Under the pieces are notes generated by a model. That model did not search any database. It saw only the letters and a list, made by a program, of their open reading frames with translations, and had not been told where the DNA came from. A stretch of 64,000 bases of DNA from assembly GCA_964618955.1 (NCBI GenBank), contig CAZUBO010000004.1:4139-68138 (forward strand), written 5' to 3'. This DNA is from JAKLIH01 sp964618955 (GTDB taxonomy: Bacteria; Patescibacteriota; Minisyncoccia; UBA6257; JAKLIH01). How positions within the stretch are numbered: the first letter of the stretch is position 1; the number at the start of each line of letters is the position of its first letter. A program made the translations under genes and the position numbers. Of the stretch, positions 42,293 through 52,581 are shown piece after piece.

Positions 42293-44038
42293 ATGAAAAA
42301 TATTAAAAAATACTATGTTGCTTTCATCAAAAATTACAAAAAATTGTTTTCACTTTTTATCATTTTTGTGATTCTTGTTTGAACTTTAACTGCTATAAAT
42401 CCAATATTCTATAAACTCTTTACTAATAACATCCTAGCAAAGAATTGAGTTGCATTAATTCAATTACTTTTTGTCTTTGCGGTGTTTAACATCTTAACTA
42501 ATCTTTTTGATGTTCTTACTTGAAGAACCCAGGGATTGTTAATCATTAAATTAAAAAGAGATTTACAATTAAAAGTTTTTAATAAACTTCAAGAACTAGA
42601 TATGTCATACCATATCTCTCGAAGTACTGGATCAACTATCAGTATTATTAAACGTGGTGATTCGGCTGCTGAATTAGCTTTTGTTTTATTCCATACTTTT
42701 CTTGGTGGTCCACTCTTAAGCTTTGCAATTGCTTTTGTAATTCTTTTACAAGTTAGTCATACTATCGCTTTAATTGTTTTTATCTTCTCGATTATCTATG
42801 TTATTGTTACTAAGCTTCTACTAGAACACAATTTCAAATGCCGTCGTATATTCCATGAAGACGAAGACAAAGTCAATGGTAAAGTTGCTGATAACTTAAT
42901 GAATTTAGTAACTGTCAAACACTTTGCTAAAGAAGAATGAGAATCAGATAGACTATCAAATCTTTTTAAGCCTTGATATGCTAGCTTTACTAATTATGAC
43001 AAAAGCTTTAGATGATTAGGTTTTATTACAGATATTATTCAAACTTTAAATATCATTACTGTACTTTTCGTTTGTTTTGTTTTGTTCCGAAAAGGCAGTA
43101 TTACTCCTGGCGACTTTATCTTAGTCTTTTCATTAATTTCTCAATTGAATCGAGAATTAAGTCGCTTCATATACAACTACCGAGAATTCAATAAATCTTT
43201 AGTTGATATTGAAAAGTATGTTGGCATTCTAAATGAACAGCCTTTAATCAAAGATCCTGAATACGGGCACGATACTTCAAACATTACTACTCAGATTGAT
43301 ATCAAGAATGTTACTTTCAATTATCCAAGTAATACTAATAAAATCTTTGAAAACTTGAATTTATCAATAAAGCCTAATGAAAAAGTTGCTTTAGTTGGAA
43401 AGTCTGGAGCTGGTAAGACTTCGTTAGTGACTTTGCTATTACGCTTCTATGATGTTATTGATGGCGGTATCTTCATTGATGGTATTAATATCAAAAATTT
43501 TACAAAACATGATTTACGATCTTTGTTTGGTACTGTACCTCAAGACCCCATCATGTTCAACGATACTATTAGATACAATCTTTGCTATGGTAAGCCTGAA
43601 GCTACCAACAAAGAAGTTATTGAAGCTTGTAAGACTGCTAATATCTATGATTTTATTGAATCACTACCTGAGAAATTCAATACTCAAGTTGGTGAACGCG
43701 GTATAAAACTCTCTGGTGGTCAAAAACAACGTCTAGCTATAGCTCGAGTTGTATTGTCCAATCCTAAAGTCATCATCTTTGACGAAGCTACTTCTCAATT
43801 AGATTCTGAATCGGAAAGAGAAATACAAGATGCTTTCTGAAAGATTAATAAAGACAAAACTACAATCATCATTGCTCATCGTCTTTCAACTATCATTAAA
43901 GCTGATCGAATTATCGTCTTTGAGAATGGTAAGATTGTTGAATCAGGTACCCATGAAGAATTATTAAAAAATATCAATGGTACGTATAATAAACTTTGAA
44001 AAATTCAATCTAGCAATATCGCTGATTTAATTAGCTAA
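42293..44038 (+). CDS. ABC transporter, fused membrane and ATPase domains (second of a pair)
   Basis: 581 residues. Six-helix membrane domain, then an ATPase domain with Walker A GKSGAGKTSLVTLLLRF, Q-loop VPQDPIMFNDTIRYNL, canonical signature IKLSGGQKQRLAIARV, Walker B PKVIIFDEATSQLDSES and switch His IIIAHRLSTI. About eight TGAs are Trp. This half has canonical catalytic motifs while the partner is slightly altered, as in asymmetric heterodimers. Followed by a palindrome at 44041-44070. Confidence 0.94.
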
Positions 44039-44040
44039 AA

Positions 44041-44070
44041 TCCAGGTATACTTTTTTAGGTATACCTGGA
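44041..44070 (+). terminator. Hairpin after the ABC transporter pair
   Basis: TCCAGGTATAC (44041-44051), 8-base T-rich loop, GTATACCTGGA (44060-44070): perfect 11-bp stem. No T run follows directly, so it is a 3' stabilising or weak terminator structure. Confidence 0.55.
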
Positions 44071-44072
44071 AG

Positions 44073-44108
44073 CATTTGACATTTAATTTCTTTTTTCGTA
44101 TACTTAAT
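44073..44108 (+). repeat. 36-base promoter-bearing direct repeat, copy 1
   Basis: Identical to 45797-45832 over 36 bases. It contains TTGACA (44076-44081), a 17-base spacer and TATACT (44099-44104), so the repeat is a promoter module. It precedes the S51 peptidase gene with a leader of about 20 bases. Confidence 0.9.
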
Positions 44109-44130
44109 GTATATAATTAAAAACTAAAAT

Positions 44131-44757
44131 ATGAAACAACTTTTTTTAACTTCTAGCGCTGAAATAGTTTTAGCTGATATTGTAAAACATTTACCTTTAA
44201 AACCTAATAAGTACAATTTTGCTTTTATAAATACCGCTGTTGAGACCAGAGAAGGTATACACACTAGCTTAATCAATGATAGAAATAAATTAATTGAATT
44301 AGGTTTTAATATTGATGAATTTTCAATTACAGGTATGAATTTTTCTGAATTAGAAGAAAAAATGAAAAGCAAGAATGGTATTTTTCTTTGTGGTGGCAAT
44401 CCACTTCATCTATTAGATCAAATGATTAAAACTGGATTTGACAAAATTTTACTAAATAGCCTTGAAAAGGGAATTATATGTATTGGTTCTAGTGCTGGAT
44501 CTATGATTTTTGGCAATAATCTCTATCTTGCTAATGAGCTTGATACAAAGTCAACAGCTCCTGATTTAAAATCAAATGGTTTCAATATATTGGATCTTAC
44601 TATTTTTCCTCATTGAGGTAATGATGATATGAAAGATATGTACTATAATGGTTTTGATATTTTATATAATAAAAAGAATTCTAAATTAGTTTTTTTACGA
44701 GATAATCAATATGTATATTTTAATGGTAATGATTATATAATAAATCAAGTAAATTAA
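44131..44757 (+). CDS. Peptidase S51 family protein (dipeptidase E-like)
   Basis: 208 residues. Serine peptidase with the class I amidotransferase-like fold. N-terminus KQLFLTSSAEIVLADIV, then FLCGGNPLHLLDQM and the nucleophile elbow CIGSSAGSMIFG, with TIFPHWG further on (Trp is TGA 44614-44616). These match the G-x-S-A-G-s and GGN.f patterns of the family. A second full copy lies at 49862 and a fragment at 49669. Substrates may be N-terminal Asp dipeptides, as in E. coli PepE, but this is inference. Confidence 0.85.
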
Positions 44758-44778
44758 ATTCTATTCGTATATTTTATT

Positions 44779-45747
44779 ATGAATAATCCAAAAGATTTTA
44801 AAAAAGTAAAATTTCTTCATTTAGTAGATCATAATGGTACAATTTCTGGATTAATATGTCGTTTGTCTGTTTTTCCAGAACACTATGTCATCACTAGTTT
44901 TCCTAGGATAAGCCAAAACAAAATAAAGATCATAGAAAAATTATCAAAAAACACAAATATTAAATGTATTTTGCATGCTACTGGCAGTAAAAAGTATTTC
45001 TATAGCCTCAAAGATAGTTTAGCAAAACAATTCAATCATTTATATATCTTTTTGCATGTAGCGCCTAAACATTTTTTAATCAAGGGTCGTTTAAATGAAT
45101 TACAATCAATAAAAAACCTTGTTAAAACCAATAACGTCAAAATTCTAATTCCATCAAAAGAATTAATAAAAGAATATTCTTGTTATGGATTAAAGACTAT
45201 TCCGATTCAATTAGGCGCGGCTTTTGATAAAAAAAGCATTAAAAACTCTAGTGTAAATAAAAAATATATTCTATCAGTTTGTACTGCCAAAGAGCCAATT
45301 TATCATTATATCAAGGGTATTGATCAATTCTCTAAGCTTATACATGATTTAAATTTAAACAAATATGCTATTATTCTAGGGAATAGAAATAAATCATTTG
45401 AAGGAATAAAGACAAAAAAAGTTTCTCAAGATAATTTTTTAAAATACTTAAGTCAATCTAAAGTATATATACAACTCTCTCGTACAGAATCATATAATCT
45501 TTCTGCCGTTTCGGCCAAACGTTTAAAAATTCCAATAATTGTAAGTAATATTGAAGGGCATAAAGATAATATTAAATATGGTTTTAGAGTAAATACTCTA
45601 AACGAAGCAAAAAAAGCATTAAAATATATCTTGTCTAATCCTAAATCTCCAAAATTAAAAACTATACTTGAAAATAATTATAAAGATAGTATAAAAAGGG
45701 AAACTTTAAATAATTTTAGAAATTCATTTAATAAATTTAAAAAATAA
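44779..45747 (+). CDS. Glycosyltransferase-like protein (GT-B, GT4-like)
   Basis: 322 residues with no TGA. The C-terminal half resembles GT4 enzymes: ILSVCTAKEPIYHYIKGIDQ, then VYIQLSRTESYNLSAVSAKR and IPIIVSNIEGHKDNI, equivalent to the v.pS..E...l...EA...G.Pvi.s...G segment. The second Glu of the usual E-x7-E is Ala here, so catalysis may be altered. Lysine-rich and otherwise without landmarks. It could modify surface glycans. Confidence 0.65.
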   Translation: MNNPKDFKKVKFLHLVDHNGTISGLICRLSVFPEHYVITSFPRISQNKIKIIEKLSKNTNIKCILHATGSKKYFYSLKDSLAKQFNHLYIFLHVAPKHFLIKGRLNELQSIKNLVKTNNVKILIPSKELIKEYSCYGLKTIPIQLGAAFDKKSIKNSSVNKKYILSVCTAKEPIYHYIKGIDQFSKLIHDLNLNKYAIILGNRNKSFEGIKTKKVSQDNFLKYLSQSKVYIQLSRTESYNLSAVSAKRLKIPIIVSNIEGHKDNIKYGFRVNTLNEAKKALKYILSNPKSPKLKTILENNYKDSIKRETLNNFRNSFNKFKK

Positions 45748-45796
45748 TAAATTTTCATATTATACATTAATAGTTTTTTATCATACTTTACGCTAA

Positions 45797-45832
45797 CATT
45801 TGACATTTAATTTCTTTTTTCGTATACTTAAT
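45797..45832 (+). repeat. 36-base promoter-bearing direct repeat, copy 2
   Basis: Same sequence as 44073-44108: TTGACA (45800-45805), 17-base spacer, TATACT (45823-45828), upstream of the Bro-N gene. A shared promoter module 1.7 kb apart suggests duplication or transfer of promoter cassettes. Confidence 0.9.
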
Positions 45833-45852
45833 ACATACTTTAAAACATAATT

Positions 45853-46668
45853 ATGAAAAAGAAAACAATCACCTTATTTGAAGGCAAAACTATTCGTCGT
45901 CATTGAGATGAGGACAAAGAGCTATGATATTTTTCTGTTGTAGATATTATTAAAATTTTAACTAACTCCAACAGGCCTAGAAAATACTGAGATGACTTAA
46001 AAAGAAAACTTGAATTAGAGGGCGACCAACTGTCCGATAAAATCGGACAGTTGAAAATGATAGCTGAAGATGGCAAAATGAGAGAGACCGATGTCGCTGA
46101 CACCGAAACTATGTTTCGTATTATCCAATCAATTCCATCTCCAAAAGCTGAGCCTTTTAAATTATGGCTTGCCAAAGTTGGTTATGAACGCCTAGAAGAG
46201 AATGAAGATCCTGAATTATCAATAAATAGAGCTTTAAAAACATATCTTCAAAAAGGCTATACTAGAAATTGAATTAATCAAAGATTAAAAAGTATTGAAG
46301 TTAGAAAAGATTTAACTGATGAATGAGAAAAGCGAGGAGTAAAAGAGGGATTAGAATTTGCAATTTTAACTAATGAAATTACTGAAGCTTGAACTGGATT
46401 AACAACTAAAGAATACAAAAAATTAAAAGATCTCAAAAAAGAGAATCTTCGTGATAATATGACCAATTTAGAATTAGTTTTAAATATGTTAGCTGAGACA
46501 GCTACTACCGAAATTTCCAAGAAAAAAGAACCTAAGAATTTTAATGAAAACAAACTCGTTGCTAGGCAAGGTGGTAGTATTGCTGGTAATGCTCGTAAAG
46601 ATATTGAATCCAAAACTGGCAAAAAGATTATAATAGGCAAAAATGCTAAAAAACTTTTAAAAAACTAA
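45853..46668 (+). CDS. Bro-N (antirepressor-like) domain protein
   Basis: 271 residues; seven or so TGAs are Trp (RRHWDEDKELWYFS, RKYWDDLKRK). The Bro-N domain (about residues 1-120) reads YFSVVDIIKILTNSNRPRKY, then DLKRKLELEGDQLSDKIGQL, KMIAEDGKMRETDVADTETM, IIQSIPSPKAEPFKLWLAKV. Such proteins are phage- or virus-type regulators that also occur as single bacterial genes. The C-terminus (ARQGGSIAGNARKDIESKTG) matches a conserved tail of the chromosomal type. A perfect inverted repeat of 12 bp lies inside the gene at 46027-46053. Confidence 0.88.
46027..46053 (+). repeat. Perfect 12-bp inverted repeat inside the Bro-N gene
   Basis: CAACTGTCCGAT (46027-46038), loop AAA, ATCGGACAGTTG (46042-46053). 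It encodes QLSDKIGQL, is much more GC-rich than its surroundings and could be an intragenic operator or RNA hairpin. Confidence 0.85.
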
Positions 46669-46671
46669 TAC

Positions 46672-47343
46672 ATGAATAATATTAATTTAGTTAAGCAATT
46701 TGCCGAAAAGTTTTTTGTAAAAAATCAAGATTCTGCTCATGATTTTGATCATATTTTAAGAGTCTACAATATTGCTTTAAAATTAGTCAAAAATCAAAAA
46801 GTTGATCTAGAAGTTATCAAAATTGCTGTATTATTACATGATATTGGTATGGGAAAAGAAATTAAAAATTCATCTTGCGATCATGCTATCGAAAGTGCTA
46901 AGTTGGCTAAGCCATTTTTAATTAAATTGGGGTTAAAAACAAATAAAATACAGCATATTTTAGATTGTATTTCCTCTCATCGATATCGAAATGAGCAACA
47001 GTCTCAAACTTTAGAGTCAAAGATTGTTCATGATGCTGATAAGATTGATGGTATCGGAGCTGTGGGTATTGCTAGAGACTTCATTTGAATTGGCAAATAC
47101 AATGCTCATATATATAAAAAGATAAATCTTAAAAAATATATTAAAGAGAATTTGAATAATAAAATTAATGGTAAAATTGTAGATAAATCAAAACATAGCC
47201 CTCAAATCGAATGAGAGATTAAAACCAAGTATATTATCAAACGTCTTTATACTTCTCAAGCTAAACTATTAGCTCGCAAAAGATTAAAATACTATAAAGA
47301 ATATTATTCAAAATTAGAAAGGGAAGTTAAAGGTTTAGAATAA
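46672..47343 (+). CDS. HD-domain phosphohydrolase
   Basis: 223 residues. HD residues: H in SAHDFDHILRV, the pair HD in AVLLHDIGMGKE, SSHRYRN, and D in IVHDADKIDGIGAVGIARDF. This follows the YedJ/predicted-hydrolase type of HD proteins. Two TGAs are Trp. Starts 3 bases after the Bro-N gene and ends 3 bases from a gene on the other strand. Confidence 0.9.
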
Positions 47344-47346
47344 CCA

Positions 47347-47961
47347 TTAATTATATTGTTCTATTTTAAATACATGAGATTCTTCGGGTTTTGTATCTTC
47401 TGATATAATTAATAATTCTGAATTACCGAAATGAAACATAGATAATATTTCTTTTCAATCTATATTATAATACGAAGCGTATATCATTTTTCCAATATCA
47501 CTAGAGGTAATCAATAGTATTGATCCATCTTTATGATTTTCTTTAATAAAATTAATGATTGTTTGGCTTCTTTTTAAAAGGTCAGGGAAAGTTTCTGCTC
47601 CCTCAGGGCATAAAAAATAATTTATAGACTCAGCTCTTATAATATTTGGAGCACAAAATTTTTCAATATCTTTTATTAATTTGCCCGTCATAACACCGTA
47701 ATTTCTTTCAATTAAATCTTCCATGGGTATTATATTCTTCGCCTTTATAGCATCAACTATAATACTAGCAGTTTGTAAAGTTCTTTTTAAAGGTGAACTA
47801 TAAATTGCATCAAATTTTATACCAGCATCTTTAATCTTATTAGCAATATCTTGAGCCTGCTTTATTCCAAGTTCAGTCAGAGAACGGTCTCTATGACCGT
47901 TTAAAATACCTTGTGCATTATCTTCATCTTGGCCATGTCTAGCTAAATATATTTTTAACAT
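47347..47961 (-). CDS. Histidine phosphatase family protein (phosphoglycerate mutase-like)
   Basis: 204 residues on the minus strand. Catalytic RHG motif at the N-terminus in IYLARHGQDEDNAQGILNGH, then SLTELGIKQAQDIA, IYSSPLKRTLQTASII with the second Arg, a Glu in ERNYGVMTG, and LLITSSDIGK where the usual second catalytic His (VsHg) is replaced by Ser-Ser. One TGA is Trp near the C-terminus (WKEILSMFHFGNSELLII). The missing second His makes the phosphatase activity uncertain. It is the only protein gene on the minus strand that I am sure of. Confidence 0.85.
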
Positions 47962-47983
47962 ATTGTAATTTAAAACTTAAGTG

Positions 47984-48068
47984 CGGAGAAGGAGGGATTC
48001 GAACCCTCGATACCTTTCGGTATACACACTTTCCAAGCGTGCGCTTTAAGCCGCTCAGCCACCTCTCC
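47984..48068 (-). tRNA. tRNA-Ser (anticodon GGA)
   Basis: Reading the minus strand: acceptor GGAGAGG pairs with CTTCTCC (one G-T), D-arm GCTGAGCGG, anticodon arm CACGC-TTGGAAA-GTGTG with anticodon GGA, a long variable arm (ATACCGAAAGGTAT) as in class II tRNAs, and T-arm GAGGGTTCGAATCCCTC. Discriminator G, no encoded CCA. It decodes UCC and UCU. Confidence 0.95.
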
Positions 48069-48099
48069 AATGAATCCATTTTATCATATTGTTTAAAGA

Positions 48100-48128
48100 T
48101 TTACAAGATATTAAAAATTTGATATACT
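48100..48128 (+). promoter_or_regulatory. Promoter of the DUF218 gene cluster
   Basis: TTTACA (48100-48105), 17-base spacer, TATACT (48123-48128), 38 bases upstream of the gene at 48166. Confidence 0.6.
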
Positions 48129-48165
48129 AAAGCTATATATAAAAAAGTAATACTATATTAATAAC

Positions 48166-48972
48166 ATGAACAATCAATTAAAAACCAAACCATTTCTAAC
48201 GGCAGACCCAGAATATGTCAAAAAAGTGACTGGAGTTATTAAAGCAAAAGCACCAATTGAAATTCTAAAGTTAGAATATTTAAATATCGTTCTTGAAAAC
48301 CTTGGCATTAAAGATAATCCTTATGATATGGTTTCATTAGAAAATTTAAATCCCGATAATTTAAAAGAATTAATTACTAAATCTTTTGAAATCATTAATT
48401 CTTCAGAATTAAATTCAAAACAATTAAATAGCTTATACATACTTTGAGATTATTTATCAGAAGAAACTGAATTAGAAAAAGCTGATCTAATATTTGTTTT
48501 TGGGGGGCCTAATGACGTTAAAGCCATAGGATCAGCTAGATTATACAAAGAAGGTTATGCATCCAAAATTATGTATACTGGCAATCAGGCTTCGTATTCA
48601 AAGGGTTCTAACTTACCTGAAGCCGAATACCTAAGAAATATTACCATCAAAGAGGGCGTTCCAGAATCAGACATCATAATCGAGAATCAATCAATTAATT
48701 CAACTGAAAATGCAGTTTTTGGAATTAAAAAATTAAAAGATATGAATTTTAATTTTACTAAAATCATATTAGTCACTCTACCATATCATATGCGTCGTGC
48801 CTCGCTAACTCTTATGTCAGCTATAGATGATACAAATGTAAAAGTTATTAAAAGTATTGTTCCTTCCGCTAAATATACCCGAGAAAATTACTTTAAAGAT
48901 TTAAATGGTTGGACCTATATATTTTATGAATTTATAAAATTATATGGTGGAAGATTAATGAAACATTTTTAA
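48166..48972 (+). CDS. DUF218/YdcF-like protein
   Basis: 268 residues. The core matches the DUF218 fold: ADLIFVFGGPNDVKAIGSAR, LYKEGYASKIMYTGNQ, the middle segment ESDIIIENQSINSTENAVFG and IILVTLPYHMRRASLTLMSA, corresponding to the GG..., E..S.nT.en and vt..yH..Ra motifs. YdcF-like proteins have a Rossmann-type fold and may bind nucleotides or SAM. No membrane helix, so it is the cytoplasmic form. One TGA (48445-48447) is Trp. Confidence 0.85.
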
Positions 48973-48980
48973 AATTAAAT

Positions 48981-49649
48981 ATGTCTAAAAAAATTTTAAT
49001 TACAGGTGGTAAAGGAAGATTAGCAACTATTCTTAAAGAAAAACTTAAAGGATATGCTTTAACATTAATTGATTTTCCTGAATGTGATTTAACCAATTAT
49101 GAGGAAACTTTTAACAAAATATCTAATTATGATGCCATAATTCATTTGGCTTGAGATTCAAAAGGTGAAAATTGAAAAAACAATGAAATAAATACCGATA
49201 ATATATTGATGGCTCATAATATATATAAATTAGCGATTAATAAAAACATTCCCAAGGTAATTATGATGAGCTCCATTCATGCTAATAACTATTTTAATGT
49301 GTCAAATCAAAAATTAATTACTATTAATGATGAAGATATTCCTGACAGTCCCTATGGAACTAGCAAAATTTTTATTGAAAAATTGGGACTATATTATTCA
49401 AAAAAATATAACATCAATATAATTTGTCCTAGAATTGGAGGAGTTAATTTATTAGACAATCCCCAACAATATCCGGATGAAAAATATTATGATCGTATTT
49501 GACTAAGCCAAAATGATTTTTGCAATTTAATAAAAAAATGTATAGAGATAGAAGATTCAAACAACAAATTCTGTAAATTTTATGCTATTTCTAATAACAA
49601 AAATAAATTACATAATACAAATAACCCTATAGGATGATTGCCAATATAA
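48981..49649 (+). CDS. NAD-dependent epimerase/dehydratase-like protein (SDR fold)
   Basis: 222 residues, shorter than the usual 300 or so. Extended SDR: nucleotide-binding KILITGGKGRLATIL, then DAIIHLAWDSKGENW, MMSSIHANNYF and the catalytic YxxxK as SPYGTSKIFIEKLG, followed by CPRIGGVN. Four TGAs are Trp. The C-terminal substrate domain is reduced. Probably acts on nucleotide sugars or related compounds. Confidence 0.85.
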
Positions 49650-49668
49650 TAAACATTAAATTAAAACT

Positions 49669-49857
49669 ATGAAAATATTATTAACTTCAGGTGGTATTAC
49701 TAATGAGTCTATTAAGACTGCTTTATTTGATTTAGTGGGTAAAAATCCAGAAGATACTTCTTTGACTTTTATCCCTACTGCTTCTAATATGGAACAAGGT
49801 GATAAATCATGATTAATTAACGATCTAATAAATTTCAAAAAATTAAATTTAAATTAA
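49669..49857 (+). pseudogene. N-terminal fragment of a peptidase S51 gene
   Basis: 62 codons. MKILLTSGGITNESIKTALF and LTFIPTASNMEQGDKSWLIN match the N-terminus of the PepE-like S51 family, but the frame stops with TAA after NFKKLNLN, before the GGN and nucleophile (GxSAG) regions. A complete, different family member starts five bases later at 49862. It is therefore a decayed duplicate rather than a small protein, though a stable short product cannot be excluded. Confidence 0.75.
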
Positions 49858-49861
49858 CAAT

Positions 49862-50491
49862 ATGAAATTCTATCTATCGTCATATAAAGTAGGTAGTCCT
49901 GAGAATCAGGAAAAATTTAAAAAATTAGCCGAGAACAAAAAGAATGTTGCTTACATTCCTAATGCTATGGATTGGGCTACTGATTTAGAAAGAAGAAAAG
50001 CCAGTGAAAACAAAGATTTTGAAGATTTAAAACAACTTGGTTTTACAATCTATCGTTTAGATTTACAAGAATATTTCGGAAAGCCCAAAGAATTGAAAAA
50101 AGAATTAGAAAAACACGAAATTATCTGAGTAAGAGGTGGTAATACTTTTGTTTTAAGACAAGCCATGAAGTTAAGTGGTTTTGATAAAGTTTTAAAAGAA
50201 TTGATTGATTCTAAATTTGATATGATTTATGGTGGTTATAGTGCAGGAGTTTGTATTCTAGGTCCGAGTCTTAAAGGATTAGAACTCGACGATGATCTAA
50301 CTCAAAAGCCTTATGGTGAAGATAAAGATACTATTTGAGAAGGATTATCGGTCCTTGACTATGTTATAGTTCCTCATTATCAATCGAATCATCCCGAATC
50401 CGAAATGATTGAAAAAGTTGTAGAATATTACAAAGAAAACAACATTCCTTTCAAAACTTTACATGATGGTGAAGTTATAATAATTGAATAA
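49862..50491 (+). CDS. Peptidase S51 family protein (dipeptidase E-like)
   Basis: 209 residues. Starts KFYLSSYKVGSPENQEKF, then IIWVRGGNTFVLRQAMKLSG (Trp = TGA), the nucleophile elbow IYGGYSAGVCILGPSL and VIVPHYQSNHPESEMI with the His. These are the standard family motifs; the protein appears active. It follows a fragment of a related gene, suggesting tandem duplication and decay. Confidence 0.9.
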
Positions 50492-50515
50492 AATTTAAAA
50501 TTATAAAAATATATT

Positions 50516-51619
50516 ATGAAAAACAAAAAGTATTATCTTGATTTGATAAAAACCAAAGCTGAATTACTCTGTTATGGTATAAGAGAAAATCAATACTCCG
50601 ATGAGTTTTATTCAATTCAGAATCCTTCAAATATCACAAAAGGTGGTTATGTAGGTCTTCATTTTATTCTAGACGATACTTTGCAAATTCTAGCTTCTAC
50701 AACATATAAATTTGATAAAAAATCAAAATTTGAAATTATCAAAGAAAACAATGTTTTTTATTTAAAATCAAAAAAACAAAAAATTAAAATATCTCCAATT
50801 GTTATGCCTCAATGGTATAACAAACAAACTTCTACTGGCAAATCAATGCCTCAAATATTCGCTCATGAAGGTGTTCGTCATTTACATCAACAATACTCTG
50901 GCTGTGCTTATCAAGCTATTGGATTAGGATGTAAATTCTGTGGAGCTAGAAAGAATTTTATTCAAAATACACCCAGCGAAATTGCCGAAACAATTCTAAC
51001 TGCTTTTAATGAAAATCCTAATTATCAAGTTTGTTTAGGTGGTGGTACCAAACTAACACCCGGTAAAGGATCAGAGTATTTTTTAGAATGTATAAAATTA
51101 ATCCGAGAGAAAAATAAAGTGATTCCTATATGAATAGAAATGGCTCCTCCAGAAACTAATGAACCAATAAAGGAATTGATTGATGCTGGAGCTACGGCTT
51201 TCGGTTTTAATTTAGAAATTTGAAATGATAAATTAAGAAAAATAATGTGTCCAGGAAAATCACAAGTATCTAAGAAAAGATATTTTGAATTATGAAAATA
51301 CGTTACCGATACAGTAGGTAAAGACAAAGTGAATACTGCTTTAGTTATAGGGTTAGAACCCAAGAAAGATATTATTAAAGCAATCCACGAGATATCTAAA
51401 CAAGGAGTTAGGATTACATTATTACCATTTAAGCCTTGGGATACTTCTGAATATAGTCATAAAAGATCTGAAACACCTAAAGACTTATATCAATTATCCA
51501 TGTTACTTGCTAAAGATATGGTAAAATACGATATATCTGGCGAAAGAAATTATGGTTGTGCCAATTGTTCATCTTGTACTATTGAAGAGGATATTAAAAA
51601 ATATTTATTAAATTATTAA
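50516..51619 (+). CDS. Radical SAM superfamily protein
   Basis: 367 residues. The likely cluster-binding Cys lie in SGCAYQAIGLGCKFCGAR, spaced C-x8-C-x2-C, not the common C-x3-C-x2-C but like a few families with longer loops. Further on are CLGGGTKLTPGKGSEYF (GGE-type SAM-binding motif), IEMAPPE, and a C-terminal CANCSSCTIE motif that may bind a second cluster or metal. Four TGAs are Trp. Substrate unknown. Confidence 0.8.
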
Positions 51620-51641
51620 TAAAAAAAATTAATTTAACGAT

Positions 51642-52577
51642 ATGAATAACAATACAACAATAATAATGTTAAGCCCAAAAAGTAATTTTTCGCAAGAACA
51701 AATTACTAGTATAGAATCACAAGCAGAGACTGTATGAATAGAAACTAATGACTATACTGATAATCCAGTATTTCAAAATTCAAAAGAAAAAATAATTGCT
51801 GTTTGACCTGAAACTACTGATTGAAAATTTCCAAATGAATTTATAGAAAAAATTACTAATTTAAAAGCAATTTGCTTAGCTACTACTTCTTTTGCTTGAG
51901 TAGATGGTAATTTCTTAAATTCAAAAAATATTTTTCTTTCAAATGTTCCTAAATATGCTACTGAATCAGTAGCTGAATACGCTATTTCTTTAATGTTCAA
52001 TGTTGCCAGAAAGCTACCTTTGCTCATGAAAAATAATTGAAAGATTGATTACGACAATCATCAAGGCTGAGAAATAAAAGGTAAGACTATGGGGATTATT
52101 GGTTTAGGATCTATTGGTTCTAGAATTGCCGAATTAGGCAAACAAATGGGAATGAATGTTATCTATTGATCCAAGAACAGTCGTAATTCTAATTATGAAT
52201 ATCAAGAATTAGATGATGTATTAAAGAATTCTGATTTCATATTTCCAACATTAGCTAGGAACGAAGAAACAATGAACTTATTACCAAACAATAAATTGGA
52301 TTTAATTTCTAAAGATGCTTTTATCATAAGTATTTTAACTAAAGCTGGGGAAGGTATGATAGATTTAAAATACATACAAAATAGAATTAAAGAGAATACT
52401 TTAGCTGGATTATCTTTTGAATCAGACGAACAAACTATTAATGATTTTGAAGGAAATATTTGAGTTACACCTCCAGTTGCTTGATTCACTAAAGAGGCTT
52501 TTAAAGAGAATATGCGAATCTGAGTTGAAAACATAATATCAACTGCTAACAACAATCCAATAAATAAAGTGAATTAA
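51642..52577 (+). CDS. D-isomer-specific 2-hydroxyacid dehydrogenase-like protein with altered active site
   Basis: 311 residues with about ten TGA=Trp. NAD-binding motif MGIIGLGSIGSRIAELGKQM and preceding YATESVAEYAISLMFNVARK are typical. However, the catalytic Arg segment (normally N.aRG) reads SILTKAGEG and the catalytic His (normally TPH.a) reads TPPVAW, so two of the three catalytic residues appear replaced. The fold is kept; the protein may bind NAD without the usual reaction. Confidence 0.85.
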
Positions 52578-52581
52578 AAAC

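Noticed and set aside
46027..46053. Transcription terminator within the Bro-N gene
   Set aside because: No T run follows the stem and the frame continues through it.
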